A stretch of DNA of 32,883 nt. It comes from Nitrososphaeraceae archaeon (GTDB taxonomy: Archaea; Thermoproteota; Nitrososphaeria; Nitrososphaerales; Nitrososphaeraceae). The stretch covers positions 1-32,883 of the forward strand of contig JAJPHX010000041.1 of the NCBI GenBank assembly GCA_021325075.1. The letters run 5' to 3'. The notes below the pieces were generated by a model. It searched no databases. It worked only from the letters and a program-made list of their open reading frames with translations, and had not been told where the DNA came from. How positions within the stretch are numbered: position 1 is the first letter of the stretch; every line of letters begins with the position of its first letter. The position numbers and the translations under genes were made by a program. Positions 28,801 to 32,883 of the stretch are shown here, piece after piece.

Positions 28801-30258
28801 TTAGTACTGGGTGCTTCCGCCGGTGTAGCCGTGCTCGTAGTTAGTGTTGCTGTAGCTGCTGTTATTGTTCTCGCCATAGCTGCGCCTGCCACCGCCGCCA
28901 TAGCTCCTGCGTCCACCGCCATATCCGCCACCGCGACTTCCGCCGCCATAGCTCCTGCGTCCACCGCCATATCCGCCGCCACTGCTGCCACCGTAGCTGC
29001 TGCGCCTGCCACCGTAACCTCCACCGCCGCCATAGCTCCTGCGTCCACCGCCATATCCGCCACCGCGACTTCCGCCGCCATAGCTCCTGCGTCCACCGCC
29101 ATACGACTGGCGCTGCTGCACCACTGGCACGGCAATTCCCATCTCATCGTTTAGCTTGCGTATCGGCAATTTTGTCTGGGCTAGTATCCTGTCAAAGTCG
29201 GCAACCCTGTCCTGCGACACAAGCGAGATGGCCTTGCCCTCTGCGCCTGCCCTCGCGGTCCTTCCGATCCTGTGGAAGTAGATGTTCGGGTCGTCTGGCA
29301 CGTCGTAGTTGATGACGTGGCCGACTGTCGGGACGTCGATTCCCCTTGCCGCAATGTCTGTCGCGACAAGAATTTCCTCGCTTCCCTTCCTGAACCTTTG
29401 CATCGAGTTGTCCCTCTGCCTCTGCGACAAATCGCCGTGTATTGTTACTGCCTTGAACCCTTCGCCCCTGAGGTTGTGCGATACTCTGTCAGCCCTCTGC
29501 TTTGTCGCTGCAAACACTATTGTTTGCTCCTTTGCGTCGTGGTTCTTCTTTATGAATTCGCACAGGTACTTGAATTTCTCGCGCTCTTCAATCACCAGGT
29601 ACGACTGGTCGATTGTTTCAAGCGTGATCTCTTCTTCGTTCAGCCTGATGTTCTCGACGTCGTCTTCCATGTACTCTTCTGCGAGCCTCAGTATCTCTGG
29701 CGGCATCGTGGCCGAGAAAAGGCAAGTCTGCCTCTTGTCGCTCACGTAGAACAGGATGAACTTGATGTCGTCAATGAACCCCATGTCCAGCATCCTGTCT
29801 GCCTCGTCGAGCACTACGAACTTGACGTCGTCTAGAATTATCGAGCCCTGCTTGATGTGGTCAATCAGCCTGCCTGGCGTCGCTACTATTATCTGCACGC
29901 CGTGCCTGAGCCTGTCCAGCTGGACTCCGATGCTCTGCCCGCCATATATCGCGGCCGTCCTGATTCCTGTGTACCTTGCGAACCGGTTGATCTCGTTTGT
30001 CACCTGCACCGCAAGTTCCCTTGTCGGGGCAAGTATCAATGCCTGCACTGGGCCGTTTGGCTTTATCTTGGCCAAAATTGGCAGACCAAAAGCTGCCGTC
30101 TTGCCGGTTCCTGTGTGCGCCTGGCCCACGACATCCCTACCCTGCAAAATAAGGGGTATGGCTGCCTCTTGTATGGGAAATGGCGCCTCAAATCCATTTT
30201 CGGAGAGTGCCTTTGTTAGTTCTGCACTCAATCCCAATTCCTGAAACGTTTTCGTCAT
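28801..30258 (-). CDS. DEAD-box RNA helicase with Gly/Arg/Tyr-rich tail
   Basis: A 485-residue ATP-dependent RNA helicase. The Q motif (FPIQ, Gln30), Walker A AHTGTGKT (47-54), PTRELA, the DEAD box (LDEADRMLDMGF, near 152), SAT (FSATMP), ATDIAARGID and HRIGRTARAG are all present. After about residue 385 the protein becomes a low-complexity tail of GGGRRSYGGG and GGYGGRRSSYGG units, an RNA-binding and phase-separation-prone sequence like that of eukaryotic and cold-shock DEAD proteins. An 83-bp exact DNA repeat lies within the tail. A long upstream region with inverted repeats suggests regulated expression. Confidence 0.96.
   Translation of the reverse strand: MTKTFQELGLSAELTKALSENGFEAPFPIQEAAIPLILQGRDVVGQAHTGTGKTAAFGLPILAKIKPNGPVQALILAPTRELAVQVTNEINRFARYTGIRTAAIYGGQSIGVQLDRLRHGVQIIVATPGRLIDHIKQGSIILDDVKFVVLDEADRMLDMGFIDDIKFILFYVSDKRQTCLFSATMPPEILRLAEEYMEDDVENIRLNEEEITLETIDQSYLVIEEREKFKYLCEFIKKNHDAKEQTIVFAATKQRADRVSHNLRGEGFKAVTIHGDLSQRQRDNSMQRFRKGSEEILVATDIAARGIDVPTVGHVINYDVPDDPNIYFHRIGRTARAGAEGKAISLVSQDRVADFDRILAQTKLPIRKLNDEMGIAVPVVQQRQSYGGGRRSYGGGSRGGGYGGGRRSYGGGGGYGGRRSSYGGSSGGGYGGGRRSYGGGSRGGGYGGGRRSYGGGGRRSYGENNNSSYSNTNYEHGYTGGSTQY
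28889..29103 (-). repeat. 83-bp perfect direct repeat inside the helicase tail
   Basis: 28889-28971 and 29021-29103 are identical and lie 132 bases apart, a multiple of three, so the reading frame is kept. Both encode arrays of GGRRSYGGGSRGGGYGGG-type units. It points to recent tail expansion by unequal exchange or slippage. Confidence 0.8.
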
Positions 30259-30519
30259 TTTCTATTTTTCACTTTTGTGTTGTTTTTGTAGTTCTAAACT
30301 ACCGCAAAAGCAACGGAAGACATGAAAAGTTTTTTCCGTGCAGTTTTTCATGCACACTTGACAAATCCGCCGTAATACCTTTGTCTGCTCTTTGATAGAC
30401 CGGACGGAGATATAAGGTATACGGTGTGCATGTTTACGAAACTGCGGTAAGGTCAGACTTACTGACTTGGTCCTAAATCACTACCGTCTTTATTAGAGAG
30501 GCGTGGCATTATTGCTACT
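30259..30519. promoter_or_regulatory. Divergent regulatory spacer between helicase and VOC dioxygenase genes
   Basis: A 261-base gap without genes. It holds three inverted repeats: GTAGTT-CTA-AACTAC (30288-30302), CATGAAAA-N16-TTTTCATG (30321-30352) and GTCAG-ACTTA-CTGAC (30452-30466). A TATA-like CTTTATTAG lies about 30 bases before the dioxygenase ATG. The first repeat is 30 bases from the helicase start, so it could be a 5'-leader element of that gene. Confidence 0.4.
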
Positions 30520-31395
30520 ATGAGCAGGATCGAAGGGCAGTTGTTCAGGATGAACCCGTCCATGAAAATAGGAGACGTCAGTCTGAACGTGTCGGATCTT
30601 TCGCGCTCGCTCGACTTTTACCAGAATATTCTGGGTTTCAAAATAATTGGAAAACCGTCAGGCGAGAAAGCATTGCTTTCCGCAGCCGGTGCCTCTTCGT
30701 ATCTAGTCGAATTGCTGCAGGTAAAGGAGAACCCTGAACCAAAAAGAGCAGGACTATACCACTTTGCGATATTGCTTCCAGAGAGAAAGTACTTGGCAGA
30801 TATGCTCCAAAATCTTCGCGAAAACCGCGATCAGGTGCATTTCGACGGCCTTGCAGACCATCTCGTGTCAGAAGCAATCTACCTACGCGATCCAGACTTT
30901 AACGGAGTCGAGATTTACAGAGACAGACCAGCGTCAGAATGGAGCTGGAGCGGCAGCCGGATAGAAATGGCAACGCTTCCCCTGGACACAAGTGACCTGC
31001 TCAGGGAATCAACTGATCAAGGCTGGAAGAAAATGCCGATTAAGACCACGATAGGCCATGTCCACCTACATGTTCGCAATGTAGCCAAGGCAATAAAGTT
31101 CTACAATGAAATTCTTGGGTTGAACTTGACTGCGACTATTCCAAGCGCTGCCTTTTTTGCAGCAGGCAAGTATCATCACCATATAGCAGCCAATACTTGG
31201 CTTGGAACCGATATTTCACCTGCTTCATCGGAAAGCGTCGGGCTGAATCATTTCAGCATCGTGATGCCAAATAAAGAGGAGTTTCAAAGACTGGCAGATC
31301 AATTGTCAAAGTCAGGAATGGCATCGACCATGTCCGAAAGATCAGGTTTTGTTTACGATATGGACGGAATCAAGATACAAGTGCAACACGGCTAA
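30520..31395 (+). CDS. Two-domain VOC-family protein, catechol-2,3-dioxygenase-like
   Basis: A 291-residue protein with two vicinal-oxygen-chelate modules: IGDVSLNVSDLSRSLDFYQNILGFK at residues ~17-41 and IGHVHLHVRNVAKAIKFYNEILGLN at ~178-202. AGLYHFAILLPER, FNGVEIYRDRP and VGLNHFSIVMPN are typical of CatE/glyoxalase-type proteins. Candidate metal ligands are His of VHLHV, His of LNHFSI and a Glu/Gln near the C-terminus (GIKIQVQHG); in the final strand the usual Glu appears replaced. Substrate unknown; ring-cleaving dioxygenase or detoxification enzyme are both possible. ATGs at 30520 and 30550 are in frame. Confidence 0.87.
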   Translation: MSRIEGQLFRMNPSMKIGDVSLNVSDLSRSLDFYQNILGFKIIGKPSGEKALLSAAGASSYLVELLQVKENPEPKRAGLYHFAILLPERKYLADMLQNLRENRDQVHFDGLADHLVSEAIYLRDPDFNGVEIYRDRPASEWSWSGSRIEMATLPLDTSDLLRESTDQGWKKMPIKTTIGHVHLHVRNVAKAIKFYNEILGLNLTATIPSAAFFAAGKYHHHIAANTWLGTDISPASSESVGLNHFSIVMPNKEEFQRLADQLSKSGMASTMSERSGFVYDMDGIKIQVQHG

Positions 31396-31412
31396 GCGTG
31401 CGATTCTGATAA

Positions 31413-31568
31413 CTATTTGAAGACATTCGTGTGGCCATTCTTGCAGGTCCATTCCCCTTTCCAACTGCCCTTGATCCAGTCGACCTGCAAGTCATTCTTT
31501 TCCATCTTGCTGCTTCCACAAATTATGCAAGGAGGGCGAACCCGCATATTGTCAGCAAAGCCGGCCAT
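31413..31568 (-). CDS. Small zinc-binding protein
   Basis: A protein of about 51 residues: MAGFADNMRVRPPCIICGSS, followed by a charged stretch and WTCKNGHTNVF. CxxC plus CxxGH gives a plausible four-ligand zinc site. I chose the ATG at 31566-31568 because an AATTAATATGCAT TATA-like sequence is 25-35 bases upstream; an ATG at 31613 would add 15 residues. It is convergent with the VOC gene. Function unknown. Confidence 0.55.
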   Translation of the reverse strand: MAGFADNMRVRPPCIICGSSKMEKNDLQVDWIKGSWKGEWTCKNGHTNVFK

Positions 31569-31635
31569 AATTAGAGATACCTGTTTTATGCATATTAATT
31601 TGTCAGCTTGCATTACATCAATCTAAAATGCCAGG

Positions 31636-31642
31636 TTTAAAT
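31636..31642 (+). promoter_or_regulatory. TATA box of the wHTH regulator gene
   Basis: TTTAAAT, 31 bases before the ATG at 31667, consistent with a leaderless or near-leaderless transcript and supporting that start. Confidence 0.5.
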
Positions 31643-31666
31643 CCCTACCCTAGCGAGCAGTAATAC

Positions 31667-31978
31667 ATGCCTGACCCGTACGCCAAGCGCCTGCTGTGGT
31701 ATCTTTTTGCCGGCTCGCGGGGCGGCGAGAACCGGATCAGGATAATCGACCTACTAAAAGATCACCCGTACAACATGAACCAGCTTGCCGAGGCGCTCGG
31801 GGTAGACTACAAGGCCGCGCAGCACCACATCGGCGTGCTTGAAAAGAACAACATGGTCAGCAAGGCAGGCGAAAAATACGGCGTGCTTTACTTCATCTCG
31901 AACTATCTCGAAGCCAACATCGAGGCGTTCAACGAGGTCAGGGCGACGATAGAGAAACGTAGATCTGGAAAAAAGTAA
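31667..31978 (+). CDS. ArsR-like winged-helix transcriptional regulator
   Basis: A 103-residue DNA-binding protein. NRIRIIDLLKDHPYNMNQLAEALGVDYKAAQHHIGVLEKNNMV is a clear winged helix with recognition helix DYKAAQHHIGVLEK; the wing is GEKYGVLYFIS. The C-terminal helix (ANIEAFNEVRATIEKRR) probably dimerises. No Cys metal site is present, so it is not a classical metal sensor. It directly precedes a small membrane protein (27-base gap), which is probably its functional partner or target. Confidence 0.88.
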   Translation: MPDPYAKRLLWYLFAGSRGGENRIRIIDLLKDHPYNMNQLAEALGVDYKAAQHHIGVLEKNNMVSKAGEKYGVLYFISNYLEANIEAFNEVRATIEKRRSGKK

Positions 31979-32005
31979 ATAAGGCTAGTTCAATCGCGTA
32001 ATATC

Positions 32006-32326
32006 ATGTCTTTGCTGATGGACATCAGCTCCATTGTTGGCATGGCAAACATGGCGATACTTGTTGCCCTGCTCGCAGTATATGCAAACATATACAGCAA
32101 GACCAAGGCCACGTTCACGGTCGGCCTCATGATATTTGCCGGCATGTTGATGCTGCATAATGTGATAGCAGTCTATGGATATTTCGCGATGGCAAAGCTG
32201 TATGCTGATGACTTGCTGCCGTATTTTGTGGTGATACACATCGCCGAGCTTGGCGGCCTGATTGCTCTCCTGAAGGTCACTGTATGGCCTGAAGGAGTGA
32301 AGCAGCCTCCAAAAGCTGCGGAATAG
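32006..32326 (+). CDS. Small integral membrane protein (3 TM)
   Basis: A 106-residue protein with three hydrophobic segments at about residues 9-29, 36-60 and 72-93 and a short soluble tail (PEGVKQPPKAAE). Charged residues are few inside the membrane. Its pairing with an ArsR-like wHTH gene is a recurrent archaeal arrangement in my experience of such genomes, but no activity is known to me. The GTAATATC just before the ATG leaves little room for a Shine-Dalgarno, so it may depend on the upstream gene or be leaderless. Confidence 0.75.
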   Translation: MSLLMDISSIVGMANMAILVALLAVYANIYSKTKATFTVGLMIFAGMLMLHNVIAVYGYFAMAKLYADDLLPYFVVIHIAELGGLIALLKVTVWPEGVKQPPKAAE

Positions 32327-32440
32327 ATACAATTGATGTCATAAAATGTGACAACATGAAACCTCTTGCCATATATTGTTGTAATTTGGTGCAAATCTGG
32401 AAAAAAGGATAAAAGCGAAATCGGCGAGCTCCCTCTTGAA

Positions 32441-32883
32441 TTGGTAGAAGCAAGCATTCTGGTATCTGCACTTGCGGGAGCCGGCTCGTTCTTCTCGCCT
32501 TGCATTCTGCCAATAATACCGGCGTTTGTCTCATATTTGTCAGGCACAACCCTCAGCGAGGTTTCCGGCCAGCAGAACGCCGGCGGCTCTTCAGTCACGA
32601 TCAAAAAGTCCACCCGGCTTAACATATTCCTAAACACCGTCTACTTTGTGCTCGGGTTCTCGCTGGTGTTTGCGGTCCTTGGAGTCATACTGAACAGCGT
32701 CCTTGCCAATGTCGGCACGGGCTTTCAGAGCACACTCCAGTCGATAGGTGGGATCGTGATAATCGTCTTTGGCGCGTACCTTATCCTGTCTACAAAGCTG
32801 CGCATCCTGAACTTTGAGAAAAAGATGACAAACATCCCGCGCTTCAAGACCAGCTACCTGACTTCGTTTGTGTTTGGCGCGGC
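32441..32883 (+). CDS. CcdA/DsbD-like thiol-disulfide transmembrane protein, N-terminal part (cut by window edge)
   Basis: An open frame that runs off the right edge. Its translation, LVEASILVSALAGAGSFFSPCILPIIPAFVSYLSG, contains the FFSPCxLPxxPAxxSYLSG signature of CcdA/DsbD membrane domains; the Cys would shuttle electrons from cytosolic thioredoxin to extracytoplasmic partners, for instance cytochrome or copper-protein maturation. Further TM segments NIFLNTVYFVLGFSLVFAVLG and IGGIVIIVFGAYLILS follow. An insertion (SEVSGQQNAGGSSVTIKKS) sits in the first loop. No ATG precedes the first helix; the frame is open back to 32360, with TTG at 32441 and 32366 as candidate starts, so the start is uncertain. 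Confidence 0.82.
   Translation, partial: MVEASILVSALAGAGSFFSPCILPIIPAFVSYLSGTTLSEVSGQQNAGGSSVTIKKSTRLNIFLNTVYFVLGFSLVFAVLGVILNSVLANVGTGFQSTLQSIGGIVIIVFGAYLILSTKLRILNFEKKMTNIPRFKTSYLTSFVFGA

Noticed and set aside
28889-29103. Regular GC-rich repeats considered as a CRISPR array
   Set aside because: The repeats are in-frame coding units of a helicase tail, without unique spacers of constant length.
28780-29154. Plus-strand Ala/Thr-rich frame of 124 codons
   Set aside because: It is the antisense reading of the Gly/Tyr/Arg repeat tail of the helicase; its Ala-Thr-Ile repeats follow from that DNA repeat.

Overview
The window looks like chromosomal DNA of an ammonia-oxidising thaumarchaeon, most likely Nitrososphaera or a close relative. 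The evidence is an archaeal information-processing gene set (TFB, archaeosine transglycosylase TgtA, Lsm/SmAP, archaeal NadM, aCPSF2-like beta-CASP nuclease, AK6-type kinase), very short intergenic gaps, many ATGA/TGATG junctions, and TATA boxes about 25-28 bases from start codons, as expected for leaderless archaeal mRNAs. No homology search was possible; every call is from reading motifs.

Layout. (1) 1-9.0 kb is GC-rich core: an ahcY-metG-nadM run on the minus strand, then Rieske protein, cysS, a bactofilin-like protein, a zinc-ribbon protein, an aCPSF2-like nuclease and two tandem paralogous methyltransferases. (2) About 9.1-20.8 kb is clearly AT-richer and reads as an accessory island. 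It holds an internally duplicated membrane protein, small zinc, membrane and ribbon-helix-helix (RHH) proteins, a 1059-residue fusion of a SocA/Panacea-like domain, a Ser/Thr-kinase-like domain and a SAMHD1-like HD phosphohydrolase, a DDE transposase, a second RHH gene, 13-bp iteron-like repeats, a wHTH protein overlapping a TGT-superfamily gene cut by one in-frame TAG, a DUF3800 protein, a secreted beta-helix-like protein and a DnaQ/PolB-like exonuclease. (3) 20.9-32.9 kb returns to core genes: small conserved protein, ferredoxin, pirin, a cysteine-free TFB, endonuclease V-tgtA-Lsm operon, SRPBCC protein, AK6-type kinase, two zinc-ribbon proteins, a DEAD-box helicase with a Gly/Arg/Tyr tail, a VOC dioxygenase, a wHTH regulator, a small membrane protein and a partial CcdA.

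The best candidate for an undescribed system is the island module at 10.5-15.1 kb: an RHH repressor with tandem 11-bp operators, small membrane/zinc proteins, and the SocA-kinase-HD fusion. The combination (sensor or antitoxin-like domain, kinase, dNTPase-like effector) resembles the logic of abortive or nucleotide-depleting antiviral systems, but that role is inference. A second notable observation is a long promoter architecture shared, with identical spacing, by the pirin and TFB genes. No rRNA, tRNA or CRISPR array was seen, and no gene-free stretch exceeds 300 bases.
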